Positions 7,798 through 16,918 of a DNA stretch of 46,216 nucleotides are shown here, in pieces. A program made the translations under genes and the position numbers. Under the pieces are notes generated by a model. The model was not told where the DNA came from, ran no database searches, and saw only the letters and a program-made list of their open reading frames with translations. Source of the stretch: an uncultured Oscillospiraceae bacterium. Its GTDB lineage: Bacteria; Bacillota; Clostridia; Oscillospirales; Acutalibacteraceae. Positions within the stretch are counted from its first letter, which is position 1, and each line of letters starts with the position of its first letter. The DNA is taken from the NCBI GenBank assembly GCA_900540275.1, contig UQFO01000019.1:1-46216 (forward strand), written 5' to 3'.

Positions 7798-8715
7798 ATG
7801 AAGGTCGTATATATGGGAACGCCGGATTTCGCGGTTGCGCCGATGGAAAGCATTCTTGCGGCGGGGCATGAGATTATTGGCGTTTTTACGCAGCCGGACA
7901 AGCCGAAGGGCAGGGGCTACGAGCTTGCGCCGCCGCCTGTCAAGGTCTGCGCGCTGGCGCATAGCCTCACCGTATACCAGCCGAAAACGCTCAAGGACGG
8001 AGCGGTCTTTGAAACGCTCAGGGGGCTTCATCCTGACGTTATTGTCGTCGCGGCCTACGGCAAAATCCTGCCGGGGGAAATCATCCATTTGCCCGAATAC
8101 GGCTGTATCAACATACACGCGTCCCTGCTCCCAAAGTACCGCGGCGCGGCGCCCATCCAGCGCTGTATCCTCGATGGGGAAACGGAAACAGGCGTAACCG
8201 TGATGTATATGGATGAGGGGCTGGACACGGGCGATATGCTTATAAAGGAATCCACGCCTATCGGCCCGGACGAAACGGCGGGCAGCCTGCACGACCGCCT
8301 GGCACAAATGGGCGCGGCGTTAATTGTAAACGCGCTCGCGCTTCTTTCAAATGGCACGGCGCCGAGGGAAAAGCAGGACGGCAGCCTTTCCTGCTACGCT
8401 TCCATGCTCGATAAGTCCATTTCAGGAATCGACTGGAATAAAACGAACCGTCAGGTGCATAATCAGGTCAGGGGGCTTAATCCGTGGCCCGTTGCTTCCT
8501 CCGCCCTGAATGGCAAAACGGTCAAAATTTTTAAAACGGAATGCAGCGCGAAACAAGGGGAGCCCGGTACGGTGCTTTCCATTGAACCGCTAACCGTCGC
8601 CTGCTTAGAGGGAGCGGTTGAAATCCTGGAATTACAACTGGAGGGAAAAAAGCGGATGAACGCCGCTGATTTTCTGCGGGGACATAAAATATTGCCGGGC
8701 AGCAGGTTCGGCTGA
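7798..8715 (+). CDS. fmt: Methionyl-tRNA formyltransferase
   Basis: The 305-residue enzyme formylates initiator Met-tRNA using 10-formyltetrahydrofolate. It has the N-terminal MGTPDFAVAPMESIL, the catalytic region NIHASLLPKYRGAAPIQ (Asn and His), TGVTVMYMDEGLDTGDM (catalytic Asp), and the C-terminal tRNA-binding domain with VRGLNPWPVA. Length is normal. A GGAG-containing site precedes the ATG at 7798. It forms a functional pair with def. Confidence 0.97.
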   Translation: MKVVYMGTPDFAVAPMESILAAGHEIIGVFTQPDKPKGRGYELAPPPVKVCALAHSLTVYQPKTLKDGAVFETLRGLHPDVIVVAAYGKILPGEIIHLPEYGCINIHASLLPKYRGAAPIQRCILDGETETGVTVMYMDEGLDTGDMLIKESTPIGPDETAGSLHDRLAQMGAALIVNALALLSNGTAPREKQDGSLSCYASMLDKSISGIDWNKTNRQVHNQVRGLNPWPVASSALNGKTVKIFKTECSAKQGEPGTVLSIEPLTVACLEGAVEILELQLEGKKRMNAADFLRGHKILPGSRFG

Positions 8716-8751
8716 TTTGGCATAATGCATATTTGAAAGGTGTGAAAGGCT

Positions 8752-9456
8752 TTGCCGTTTTTCTATTGGTTCGACTGGACCTACATGGTTTTTATCCTTC
8801 CGGCAATCATCATCACAATGATTGCGCAGGTACGCGTCAATTCTGCTTTTAACAAGTATTCTAAAATACAAAACCTGCACAATCTCACCGGTGCCCAGGC
8901 CGCGCAGCGCGTGCTTGCCACCCATGGCGTGAGCGGCGTGCAGATTGAACATGTGGCGGGTAAAATGACCGACCACTTCGACCCGCGCACAAACGTCATC
9001 CGTTTGTCGGACAGCGTTTACGGCTCGACCACCATTGCGGCTGTCGGCATTGCCGCGCACGAAGCGGGCCACGCCGTTCAGCACGCGCAGGGCTACCTGC
9101 CCAATAAAATCAGGGGCGTGCTCGTCCCGCTTGCAAACGTCGGCTCGAGGGTTTCGTGGATTTTGATTATCATCGGCCTCTTTTTGCCCCTTCAATACGA
9201 CTGGGTGCTTTACCTCGGCATCCTGTTTTACGCGCTGTCCGTCTTATTTACCATTGTTACGCTGCCGGTTGAGTTCAACGCGAGCAAACGCGCCTTGCAG
9301 ACGATAGACGAAACGAACATGCTTATGGGCGAGGAATACGCGGGCGCCAAAAAGGTACTTTCAGCCGCCGCCATGACATACGTTGCGGCGGCCTTCACCG
9401 CCATCATGAGCTTACTGCGCCTTTTAACGATTGCCAACCGGCGCAGCAGCCGCTGA
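8752..9456 (+). CDS. Membrane zinc metallopeptidase (YugP-like, Zn_peptidase_2)
   Basis: This 234-residue membrane protein begins with a hydrophobic segment (FYWFDWTYMVFILPAII). It carries the zinc-binding motif HEAGH near residues 103-107, followed by further membrane segments around 140-180 and near the C-terminus (AAMTYVAAAFTAIMSLLRLL). The family is widespread in Firmicutes, often in this same operon; its substrate is unknown. The start is a TTG at 8752, preceded by AAAGG about 11 nt upstream. No upstream ATG or GTG fits. The stop is 1 nt from the next ATG, so rsmB is probably translated by reinitiation. Confidence 0.85.
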   Translation: MPFFYWFDWTYMVFILPAIIITMIAQVRVNSAFNKYSKIQNLHNLTGAQAAQRVLATHGVSGVQIEHVAGKMTDHFDPRTNVIRLSDSVYGSTTIAAVGIAAHEAGHAVQHAQGYLPNKIRGVLVPLANVGSRVSWILIIIGLFLPLQYDWVLYLGILFYALSVLFTIVTLPVEFNASKRALQTIDETNMLMGEEYAGAKKVLSAAAMTYVAAAFTAIMSLLRLLTIANRRSSR

Positions 9457-9457
9457 T

Positions 9458-10792
9458 ATGGGGCAGGCAAGAAAGGCGGCCCTCGAGGCGCTGTTACGTG
9501 TAGAGCGGGAGAACGCTTATTCCAACCTTGCGCTTAGCTGGGCCGTTAAAAAGTACGCGCTCGACGGGCGCGACGCTTCGCTTGCGGGCGCTCTCCTATA
9601 CGGTGTGCTCGAACAAAAGCTCCTGCTTGATTATGTAATAGGGTCTTACTCCAAAACACCGCTGAAAAAGCTTCAGCCAGAGGTCTTAGGTATCCTGCGT
9701 ATGGGCGTTTACCAGCTTTTGTTTTTGGACAAGGTTCCAGACAGCGCCGCGGTCAACGAATCGGTAAAGCTTGCGAAATACAAAAAGCTTTTTTCCGCTT
9801 CCGGCTTTATCAACGGCCTCTTGCGCGCCGTTTCGCGCGCGCAGGTCAAATATACGCTGCCCGGTGAAAAAAAGGATTGGCTCTCCTACGCCAGCATAAA
9901 ATATTCCTGTCCGAAGGAAATTATCCTGCTCTGGCAGCGTGCATACGGAGAGGAAACCACGCGGTCCCTCCTGAAAACCCTTTCCGGCAGGCCGCCGATT
10001 ACGGCGCGCGTCAACACACTGCTCACCAGCCGGGACGAATTGGCACGGAGGCTTTCGCGGGAAGAGGGGATTGAGGCGGCTCCCGTTCCTTTCCTGCAAA
10101 ACGCGCTGGCCCTTACGCGCACGGGGGCGATTGAAAGCTCACAGGCTTTTATGGACGGCCTGTTTACAGTGCAGGACCTATCGTCCCAGCTTTTATGCGA
10201 GCTGCTTTCACCAAAGCCCGGCAGTGTGCTTTCAGACGTTTGCGCGGCGCCCGGCGGCAAAAGCATGAACTGCGCCATGCATATGGAAAACCGCGGCGAA
10301 ATTTATGCATATGACTTATATGAACATAAAATTTCCCTGATGGAGCAGGCGGCAAAGCGGCTCCATATTGGTATTGTAAAACCTTCGGTGCGCGACGCCC
10401 TCTGTGACGCGCCCCTTGTCCCGTCTGATTACATCCTCTGCGACGTTCCGTGTTCAGGGCTTGGCCTGCTCAGGAGAAAGCCTGAAATCCGGTATAAAAA
10501 GGATTTGGGGCTCGATACCCTGCCGGAGCTTCAATACCGGATTCTTGAAAACTCTTCGCGGTATCTCAAAAAAGGCGGAACCCTTTTTTACTCGACCTGT
10601 ACGCTCAATCCCGGAGAAAACAGCGGGGTAGTCAGGCGATTCCTTACAGGTCATCCGGATTTTGCGCCCCTGCCCCTATCCATTCCAAAAGGGATACGCA
10701 GGGGAACAGGGGAAAATGAAAACGAGCTTACGCTTTTCCCTCATGTGAACGGTACCGACGGATTCTTTATCAGCGCAATGAAAAGGATGTGA
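9458..10792 (+). CDS. rsmB: 16S rRNA (cytosine-967-C5)-methyltransferase RsmB
   Basis: The 444-residue enzyme has an N-terminal NusB-like RNA-binding domain (about residues 1-140). A Rossmann SAM-methyltransferase domain follows, with DVCAAPGGKS as SAM motif I, DVPCSGLGLLRRKPEIRY (first conserved Cys) and YSTCTLNPGEN (second, catalytic Cys). These are the hallmarks of m5C RNA methyltransferases. The ATG at 9458 lies one base after the previous stop and has no clear ribosome binding site of its own, which fits translational coupling. A longer frame from TTG 9431 overlaps the upstream gene. Confidence 0.94.
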   Translation: MGQARKAALEALLRVERENAYSNLALSWAVKKYALDGRDASLAGALLYGVLEQKLLLDYVIGSYSKTPLKKLQPEVLGILRMGVYQLLFLDKVPDSAAVNESVKLAKYKKLFSASGFINGLLRAVSRAQVKYTLPGEKKDWLSYASIKYSCPKEIILLWQRAYGEETTRSLLKTLSGRPPITARVNTLLTSRDELARRLSREEGIEAAPVPFLQNALALTRTGAIESSQAFMDGLFTVQDLSSQLLCELLSPKPGSVLSDVCAAPGGKSMNCAMHMENRGEIYAYDLYEHKISLMEQAAKRLHIGIVKPSVRDALCDAPLVPSDYILCDVPCSGLGLLRRKPEIRYKKDLGLDTLPELQYRILENSSRYLKKGGTLFYSTCTLNPGENSGVVRRFLTGHPDFAPLPLSIPKGIRRGTGENENELTLFPHVNGTDGFFISAMKRM

Positions 10793-10796
10793 TCCT

Positions 10797-11834
10797 ATGC
10801 TTTTGGACATCAAATCCATGACGCCGGAGGAATTGGCCGAATCCCTTATGCCTTTGGGGCTCAAGCCCTACCGCGCGCAGCAGATATTCCAGTGGCTGCA
10901 TGAAAAATCTGTCGAGCGCTTTGACGAAATGCTCAATATCCCGAAAAACACGCGCAAAAAGCTTGAGGAGATTTATTACATTTCTGTTGCATATATTGAA
11001 AAAAAGCTGATTTCTTGTTATGATGATACAATAAAATATTTGTACCGGCTGCACGATGGAACCTTTGTGGAAGCTGTTTTGATGAGCTATCATCACGGTT
11101 ATACGATGTGTATTTCCACGCAGGCAGGCTGTAAAATGGGCTGCACGTTCTGCGCTACGGGACAGGGCGGCTTTGAGCGGAACCTGACCGCCGGCGAAAT
11201 GCTTTGCCAGATACAATCGGCGCAGAAGGACAACCATATCCGCATATCGAACGTTGTGCTTATGGGTATGGGCGAACCGCTCGACAATTACGATAACGTG
11301 CTGCGCTTTTTAAAGCTTGTTTCCGCCGGCGAGGGCTTGAATATCGGGATGCGCCATATCACGCTTTCAACCTGCGGCCTAGCCGATAAAATTTACGATT
11401 TGGCCGACAGGCGCATGCAGATTACGCTTTCCGTTTCCCTGCACGCGCCGAACGACGCGCTTCGCGCGCAGACAATGCCGGTCAACAAGCGGTTTCCGGT
11501 TGGCGAGGTTTTAAACGCCTGCCGTTACTACGCGCAAAAAACAGGCCGCCGCGTCACGTTTGAATATGCCATGATAGATGGCCTCAACGACAGTGCCGAA
11601 TGCGCGCAGGAGCTTGCGGGCAGGCTAAAAGGAATGCTCTGCCATGTGAACCTCATCCCGGTCAATACGACCGCTGGCGCTCCCTATCAAAAAAGCGGGC
11701 ATGAAAGGCTTGTCGCTTTTTGTAATATTTTAGAAAAAAACGGCGTGACCGCTACGGTCAGAAGAACGCTCGGCGCGGATATCAACGCCTCATGCGGCCA
11801 GCTTAAGGGCCGCCATATAAAAGAAAATGGATGA
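10797..11834 (+). CDS. rlmN: Dual-specificity 23S rRNA (A2503)/tRNA (A37) C2-methyltransferase RlmN
   Basis: This 345-residue radical-SAM enzyme methylates C2 of adenine 2503 in 23S rRNA. The cluster motif is CKMGCTFCATGQGGFERNL near residues 111-119 (CxxxCxxC). The GMGEPLDNYDNVLRFL motif and the C-terminal methyl-carrying cysteine in ADINASCGQL (near residue 332) are present. The family needs both cysteine sets, so the enzyme should be active. The ATG at 10797 follows AAAAGGA. Confidence 0.96.
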   Translation: MLLDIKSMTPEELAESLMPLGLKPYRAQQIFQWLHEKSVERFDEMLNIPKNTRKKLEEIYYISVAYIEKKLISCYDDTIKYLYRLHDGTFVEAVLMSYHHGYTMCISTQAGCKMGCTFCATGQGGFERNLTAGEMLCQIQSAQKDNHIRISNVVLMGMGEPLDNYDNVLRFLKLVSAGEGLNIGMRHITLSTCGLADKIYDLADRRMQITLSVSLHAPNDALRAQTMPVNKRFPVGEVLNACRYYAQKTGRRVTFEYAMIDGLNDSAECAQELAGRLKGMLCHVNLIPVNTTAGAPYQKSGHERLVAFCNILEKNGVTATVRRTLGADINASCGQLKGRHIKENG

Positions 11835-11876
11835 AACCACCCTCTTTGAAAAATACTAAATGAAGGAGGAAACAGC

Positions 11877-12605
11877 TTGGAGGTATATTTAAAAAGCGAC
11901 ATCGGCCTTGTCAGGTCTTCCAACCAGGACGCATGCAAATGCGGGATATTTCCCGACCGTTCCGTCTGGGCCGTCGTCTGCGACGGAATGGGCGGCGCCA
12001 ACGGCGGCAACGTCGCAAGCGAGGTTGCCGTTGAAACGGTAAGCGGACTGCTTGAGAAGAATTACAAGGAGACGCTTACGGACGACCAGACTGTTGACCT
12101 TCTGACGAGCATCGTCCAGAAAGCAAACAGCAAGCTATATAAAATGCAGAAAAAAGACGCTTCCCTGCGCGGTATGGGCACAACGATTGAGCTTGCGCTC
12201 ATAAGGGACGGGGCAGCGCATATTGTACATGCCGGCGACAGCCGCGTATACAGTATCCGCGGCAATAAAATCAAGCAGCTTACGACCGACCATTCCGTCG
12301 TACAGGAAATGGTGGAAAAAGGGGAGATAACGCCGGAGCAGGCGCGCGTCCACCCCAATAAGAATTATATCACCAGGGCGCTTGGCATTGTACCGCAGAT
12401 TCATCTGGACTATATCGAAGCGCCGTTCGAGCAGGGGGATATCCTCCTGATGTGCTCAGACGGGCTTTCCAATTATCTTACGCCCGCGGAGCTTGTAAGG
12501 CTTTCGCTTGAAAATGAAGGGGAAGCGTTTACAGACGCGCTGGTCGAAAGCGCGAAAGGGCTGGGCGGCAGCGACAACATTACGGTTGCCGTCATTACCT
12601 TTTAA
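11877..12605 (+). CDS. prpC: PP2C-type serine/threonine protein phosphatase PrpC
   Basis: This 242-residue metal-dependent phosphatase reverses phosphorylation by the adjacent PrkC kinase. PP2C motifs are visible: SNQDA near the N-terminus, VCDGMGGANGGNVAS (metal-binding Asp and Gly), HAGDSRVYSI, SDGLSNYL and GGSDNITVAVI. The start is a TTG at 11877, placed 7 nt after a strong AAGGAGG site. The pair prpC-prkC next to rsgA is standard in Firmicutes. Confidence 0.95.
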   Translation: MEVYLKSDIGLVRSSNQDACKCGIFPDRSVWAVVCDGMGGANGGNVASEVAVETVSGLLEKNYKETLTDDQTVDLLTSIVQKANSKLYKMQKKDASLRGMGTTIELALIRDGAAHIVHAGDSRVYSIRGNKIKQLTTDHSVVQEMVEKGEITPEQARVHPNKNYITRALGIVPQIHLDYIEAPFEQGDILLMCSDGLSNYLTPAELVRLSLENEGEAFTDALVESAKGLGGSDNITVAVITF

Positions 12606-12624
12606 AGGATGGGAGTGAAGAGAA

Positions 12625-14655
12625 ATGGATAAGTATTCAGGAAAAAAATTGGATGGGCGCTATGAAATACACGAGCTGATAGGCGTAGGCGGCATGGCGA
12701 TGGTTTACCGTGCGTACGATACCATCGACGACCGTGTCGTCGCAATTAAAATACTAAAGGATGAATATTCCGCAAGCGAGGAGTTCGTCCGCCGCTTTAA
12801 AAACGAATCTAAGGCGATTGCCGTGCTTTCGCACCCGAATATCGTCAAGGTGTACGATGTAAGCTTCGGCGACATGATTCAATATATCGTTATGGAATAC
12901 ATCGACGGCATTACGCTTAAGGAATATATTGAAAACCAGAAGGATATCGGCTGGAAGGAAGCGGTGCATTTTACCGTGCAGATTCTGCACGCGCTCCAGC
13001 ACGCGCACGAAAAAGGCATCATCCACAGGGATATCAAGCCGCAGAACATCATGCTGCTGCAGGACGGTACCATTAAAGTAACGGATTTTGGTATTGCGCG
13101 TTTCTCCAGTATGGAGACGCGTACCATGACCGATAAGGCCATTGGCTCAGTCCATTATATCGCGCCTGAGCAGGCGCGCGGAGATGTGACGGACGGCAAA
13201 GCGGATATTTATTCCGTCGGCGTTATGCTTTACGAAATGCTTACGGGCGTACTGCCCTTCCAGGCGGACAATGCCGTTTCTGTTGCGATTATGCAGCTCC
13301 AGTCCAACCCAAAGCCTCCAAAGCAAATCAATCCCTCTATTCCGGACGGCCTGGAGGAAATTACAATCAAGGCCATGCAGAAGGACCCCGCAATGCGGTA
13401 CCAGTCCGCGGTGGCCATGCTCAAGGATATTGAGCTGTTCCGCCAAAACCCGAGTATCCGTTTTGAATATAACTACATGAGCGGCGACGGCGCCACAAAA
13501 ATTGCGGATGCCATCAAGGATGTCAGGAAACCGGCTGACAGCCGCTACGGCGACCAGTACGACTACCAGGAGGAAGCTGAAAAAAAGAAATCTCCCGCAA
13601 CCAACGTGATAGTCGGTATTGTCATTGCGTTTGCGCTCGTGGCAATCGTCTGCGGAATCCTGGCGTTTTTCCAGGCGTGTGACGGGGACACGAAAAACGC
13701 GGTGGAAATCCCTAATTTTGTTGGGATGAACATCGACGACGTCAAGAATAACCCGAAGTATAAATTCACCTGGGACATCCAGAACTCCTTTGACCCGGAC
13801 CAGGCAATCGGCACGATTTTGAAACAGGACCCGGCCCCGAGCAAAAAAACCATCAGGGAGGGTTCCGTCATCACGCTGACGGTCAACAGCACCAACACGC
13901 TCGTGTCTGTCCCGTATGTCAACGAAAAAGGGGAAGAAACCGCAAAGCAGCTGCTTGAACAGAAAAACCTGAAGGCGGAAATTATTTATGTGCTCGATGA
14001 AAGCACCAGCGAGGGCATGGTGCGCGATACCTCTCCCAAAGCGGGAGCCGAGGTAGAGGTTGGCTCTACAGTCAAAATTTTTGTGAGCAAACAAAAGGAC
14101 GCGACAATGGTAAAGGTTCCGAATGTTTTGGGGAAAACGCTTGATGAAGCGAAATATACGCTCGAAACGGAATACGGCTTTGTCGTCGATTTTGAATACA
14201 ATGTAGAGGTTGATAAGCCGAAGGACACCGTTATTGGCCAAAGCCCGCTTTACGACGCCGAGCTGGAGGCTGGCTCGACCGTTAAGCTAATCGTGGCGCA
14301 GGGGATTGAACGCGAGTCCACCATGGCCATTTATGTGGATCTTCCGGTGGATGTGGAAGACACCGTTTACCTGCGCGTAACAGTAAACGGCGTTGTTGAC
14401 GAGACATATTCAAAATATGTCGTCCCGAAATATAACAGCACCTATACCATAGAGGTAAAGGGCTCAGGTACCGCCGCCATCGTAGTGGATATCGACGGAA
14501 ATACCTATCGGGAATATACTGTAAACTTCGATACAAAGCAGGTCGATATCCAGAAACACGATTATGTGTATCCGACAGACCCGCCGACGGAGCCGCCGAC
14601 CGAATGGGTTCCGCCCGTTTCCTCCTCTCCTGAGACGGAGCCAGTCTATCAATGA
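12625..14655 (+). CDS. prkC: PASTA-domain serine/threonine protein kinase PrkC (Stk1 family)
   Basis: The 676-residue membrane kinase senses cell-wall fragments in this family and regulates growth, wall synthesis and spore germination. The cytosolic kinase domain (about 1-270) has the glycine loop GVGGMAMVYRA, the ATP lysine in VAIKIL near residue 41, HRDIKPQN near 134-141 and DFGIARF. A single membrane segment (VIVGIVIAFALVAIVCGIL) lies near 327-349. Three extracellular PASTA repeats follow at about 359-425, 427-491 and 493-558, then a beta-rich tail ending in a Pro/Thr/Glu-rich stretch. Its stop overlaps the reading of the following rsgA region. Confidence 0.96.
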   Translation: MDKYSGKKLDGRYEIHELIGVGGMAMVYRAYDTIDDRVVAIKILKDEYSASEEFVRRFKNESKAIAVLSHPNIVKVYDVSFGDMIQYIVMEYIDGITLKEYIENQKDIGWKEAVHFTVQILHALQHAHEKGIIHRDIKPQNIMLLQDGTIKVTDFGIARFSSMETRTMTDKAIGSVHYIAPEQARGDVTDGKADIYSVGVMLYEMLTGVLPFQADNAVSVAIMQLQSNPKPPKQINPSIPDGLEEITIKAMQKDPAMRYQSAVAMLKDIELFRQNPSIRFEYNYMSGDGATKIADAIKDVRKPADSRYGDQYDYQEEAEKKKSPATNVIVGIVIAFALVAIVCGILAFFQACDGDTKNAVEIPNFVGMNIDDVKNNPKYKFTWDIQNSFDPDQAIGTILKQDPAPSKKTIREGSVITLTVNSTNTLVSVPYVNEKGEETAKQLLEQKNLKAEIIYVLDESTSEGMVRDTSPKAGAEVEVGSTVKIFVSKQKDATMVKVPNVLGKTLDEAKYTLETEYGFVVDFEYNVEVDKPKDTVIGQSPLYDAELEAGSTVKLIVAQGIERESTMAIYVDLPVDVEDTVYLRVTVNGVVDETYSKYVVPKYNSTYTIEVKGSGTAAIVVDIDGNTYREYTVNFDTKQVDIQKHDYVYPTDPPTEPPTEWVPPVSSSPETEPVYQ

Positions 14656-14663
14656 GGGGAATT

Positions 14664-15548
14664 ATGGACAATTTGAACGGAATGATTATAAAATTAACCG
14701 GCGGCTTCTATTATGTAGAAGCCGCCGGACGGGTATATGCGTGCAAAGCGCGGGGCGTCTTCCGCAACCAGGGGGACTCCCCGTGCGTAGGCGACCGCGT
14801 GGAAATTACGGTTCAGCCTGACGGCGCCGGTACGGTGGAAGCCATCCTTCCCAGGAAAAACCGCCTGGTGCGTCCTGCCGTCGCAAATCTTGACCGGCTG
14901 TTTATCGTGGCGTCGGTCTGCGACCCGTCGCCCAATATGCTTGTCATCGACAAAATGACGGCGGCCGCTGTCAGCAAGGATATTGAACCGGTTATTGTGG
15001 TCTCCAAAACCGATTTGGAAAACGGCGGGAGCCTGAAAGAAATTTATGATACGGCGGGCATCCGAACCGTATGCTTTTCTGCGGAAGACAACTCGGGCGC
15101 CGATGAAATCAAATCGCTTCTGACCGGCTGTGTCGCTGCTTTTACAGGGAATTCCGGAGTGGGGAAATCGACGCTTTTAAACAGCGTGTTTCCGCATTTA
15201 TCGCTCCAGACCTCCCATACCAGCCAAAAGCTCGGGAGGGGCAGGCACACTACAAGGACGGTCGAGCTTTTCCCGACGGACGGCGGCTATGTAGCCGATA
15301 CGCCGGGCTTTTCCTCTGTCGATATGCAGCGGTATGAGCTGATTAAAAAAGAAGACCTGCCGTACTGTTTTCCAGAATTCAGCGATTATCTGGGCGGCTG
15401 CCAGTTTACCTCCTGCGCGCACGTTAAAGAAAAGGGCTGCGCCATCAGGCAGGCTGTGGAGGACGGGAAAATCCATCCGTCACGCTTTGCAAGCTATGTC
15501 GCCATGTATGAAGAAGTAAAAGATGTCAGGGAGTGGGAATTAAAATGA
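14664..15548 (+). CDS. rsgA: Ribosome small-subunit-dependent GTPase A
   Basis: RsgA is a late 30S assembly GTPase. The product has an N-terminal OB fold, then a circularly permuted GTPase in which SKTDLE (G4) precedes GNSGVGKSTLLNSV (G1) and DTPGFSSVD (G3). A C-terminal zinc-binding module follows with CQFTSCAHVKEKGC. Length is about 294 residues. ATG 14664 is chosen because it follows GAGGGGA. ATG 14652 overlaps the prkC stop, and ATG 14682 is also possible. The gene rpe, often next, is missing. Confidence 0.94.
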   Translation: MDNLNGMIIKLTGGFYYVEAAGRVYACKARGVFRNQGDSPCVGDRVEITVQPDGAGTVEAILPRKNRLVRPAVANLDRLFIVASVCDPSPNMLVIDKMTAAAVSKDIEPVIVVSKTDLENGGSLKEIYDTAGIRTVCFSAEDNSGADEIKSLLTGCVAAFTGNSGVGKSTLLNSVFPHLSLQTSHTSQKLGRGRHTTRTVELFPTDGGYVADTPGFSSVDMQRYELIKKEDLPYCFPEFSDYLGGCQFTSCAHVKEKGCAIRQAVEDGKIHPSRFASYVAMYEEVKDVREWELK

Positions 15549-16186
15549 AAAACAGGTGCGTTGTCATTGCCGCGGCTCCCAATCCAGAGATAAGCTTTAT
15601 CCGGCAAAGCATAAAAACGGACGACTTCGTCATCTGCGCGGACGCAGGTTACGAAGCCGCCTTCAAAGCCGGTATTGAACCTGATTTAATTGTAGGCGAT
15701 TTCGATTCCGCCAAAAAACCCGAGACAAAGCTTCCGCTGATTACGCTTCCCGTACATAAGGACGATACCGACACGGTATTCGCCGTAAAGGAAGGCCTGA
15801 AAAGGGGATTCCACGAATTCCTTTTGCTCGGGGCGCTTGGCGGGCGCATTGACCATACGTTCGCAAATTTCAGCGTGCTCGAATTTCTGCACGCTAACGG
15901 CGCGCGCGGGCTGATTTCCAACAGCCGCGTACAGATATGCTTTACAGCGGGGGAAACGTGTACCTACCGCGGTAAAAATGGACATACGCTTTCTGTCTTT
16001 CCATATGGCTGTGAAAGCTGTACGGTTACGCATCACGGCTTTGAATATGAGCTTTCCCATCAGGAAATCCTATCTTCTTTTCCACTGGGAATCAGCAATG
16101 TCGTTACAAGCGATACGGCGAGGATTGAATTCCATGACGGCAAGGCGCTCGTTATGCTGTTTGAAGAAAAAAACACCCACGCCTGA
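15545..16186 (+). CDS. thiN: Thiamine pyrophosphokinase
   Basis: This 213-residue enzyme transfers pyrophosphate from ATP to thiamine to make thiamine diphosphate. The family motifs are DFVICADAGYEAAFKAGI, PDLIVGDFDSA (catalytic acidic cluster), DDTDTVFAVKEGL and LGALGGRIDHTFAN. The ATG at 15545 overlaps the rsgA stop as ATGA. It is the last gene of the long plus-strand operon. The stop lies only 9 nt from the convergent superoxide dismutase stop, and no intrinsic terminator is visible in between. Confidence 0.93.
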   Translation: MKNRCVVIAAAPNPEISFIRQSIKTDDFVICADAGYEAAFKAGIEPDLIVGDFDSAKKPETKLPLITLPVHKDDTDTVFAVKEGLKRGFHEFLLLGALGGRIDHTFANFSVLEFLHANGARGLISNSRVQICFTAGETCTYRGKNGHTLSVFPYGCESCTVTHHGFEYELSHQEILSSFPLGISNVVTSDTARIEFHDGKALVMLFEEKNTHA

Positions 16187-16195
16187 TATATGGCT

Positions 16196-16816
16196 TTACT
16201 GGCACGGAAATCTTGCGGAAATGATGTCCCAGTCAATTAGCTTGAGCCAGTTATCGATATACCTTTCCCGGTCGAACCGGTATTCACGGAAAAACGCGTG
16301 TTCCCAAACGTCGCAAAGCAGCAGCGGGTTCAAAATGGAAAGCGGCGGCGTATCCTGGTTCGGCTCATTTATCGTTTGCAGCTTACATGCGGCGTTGAAT
16401 AAAACCCAGGTATTGCCTGAGCCGAAAATTGCGAGCGCATACGATTTCAGCAGGGACTCAAAATTGCTGAAGGAGCCGTATGTAGCGTTGATTTCCCGCA
16501 GCAGGGAGCCGCTCGGCCTCGTACCTCTTTTTTCGCTCATACTGCTGAAATACAGCTCATGGTTGAATACGCCCCCGGCGTAATTTTTAATATCGGTGCG
16601 AATTTCCGCCGGAAATGTATCGGCATATACGACGAGCGCCTTTAAGCTCCAGTCCTGGAACTGCGGGTAATTGGACAGCGTTTTGTTGAGCAGGTTGACA
16701 TAATTCTGCTGGCACTGTGTATGATGCGCGTATACTTCCGGCTCTGAGAGATAGGGTTCCAGCGCGTTATACGCATACGGAAGCGGGGTGAGTGTAAACG
16801 GGTAATGCTCTGCCAT
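16196..16816 (-). CDS. Superoxide dismutase of the Fe/Mn family, divergent
   Basis: The 206-residue protein has the Fe/Mn-SOD fold pattern. The likely metal ligands are kept: His31, His86 (AGGVFNHELYF), Asp169 and His173 (DVWEHAFF). Second-shell Tyr39 and a Gln154 in a Mn-type NQDTP context are also kept. Two or three usually conserved active-site residues differ: the KHH after the first ligand is QCQ (His30 to Cys and His31 to Gln in E. coli numbering), and the tyrosine three residues past the last ligand is Phe. It should dismutate superoxide, but activity or metal choice may be altered. The start follows an AAAGGATG site. Confidence 0.82.
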   Translation of the reverse strand: MAEHYPFTLTPLPYAYNALEPYLSEPEVYAHHTQCQQNYVNLLNKTLSNYPQFQDWSLKALVVYADTFPAEIRTDIKNYAGGVFNHELYFSSMSEKRGTRPSGSLLREINATYGSFSNFESLLKSYALAIFGSGNTWVLFNAACKLQTINEPNQDTPPLSILNPLLLCDVWEHAFFREYRFDRERYIDNWLKLIDWDIISARFPCQ

Positions 16817-16876
16817 ATTCGTTCATCCTTTCGGCAAGTTATATCAGCGCATTGAGGGCGCTGCTTTAAATATGAA

Positions 16877-16899
16877 AAAATAAGCTACGGTCTTATTTT
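16877..16899. promoter_or_regulatory. Inverted repeat between the sod and ttcA-like genes
   Basis: AAAATAAG (16877-16884) and CTTATTTT (16892-16899) form a perfect 8-bp inverted repeat with a 7-nt spacer in the shared divergent intergenic region. It may be an operator for either gene. It does not match the PerR or Fur consensus. Clear promoter boxes are not visible here. Confidence 0.35.
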
Positions 16900-16918
16900 A
16901 TGCGGAAAACATTAGGGT

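Noticed and set aside
7234..8307. Long minus-strand frame opposite def and fmt
   Set aside because: It is rich in Arg, His and Asp with no motifs and overlaps two certain genes. It is a shadow frame.
13147..14241. 364-codon minus-strand frame opposite prkC
   Set aside because: It covers the kinase and PASTA region on the opposite strand and has no recognisable domain.
16845..16863. CAGCGC/GCGCTG stem before the sod and ttcA-like genes as a terminator
   Set aside because: It is a short 6-bp stem with only CTTT after it, and no gene ends there on the plus strand. It is probably chance or minor leader structure.
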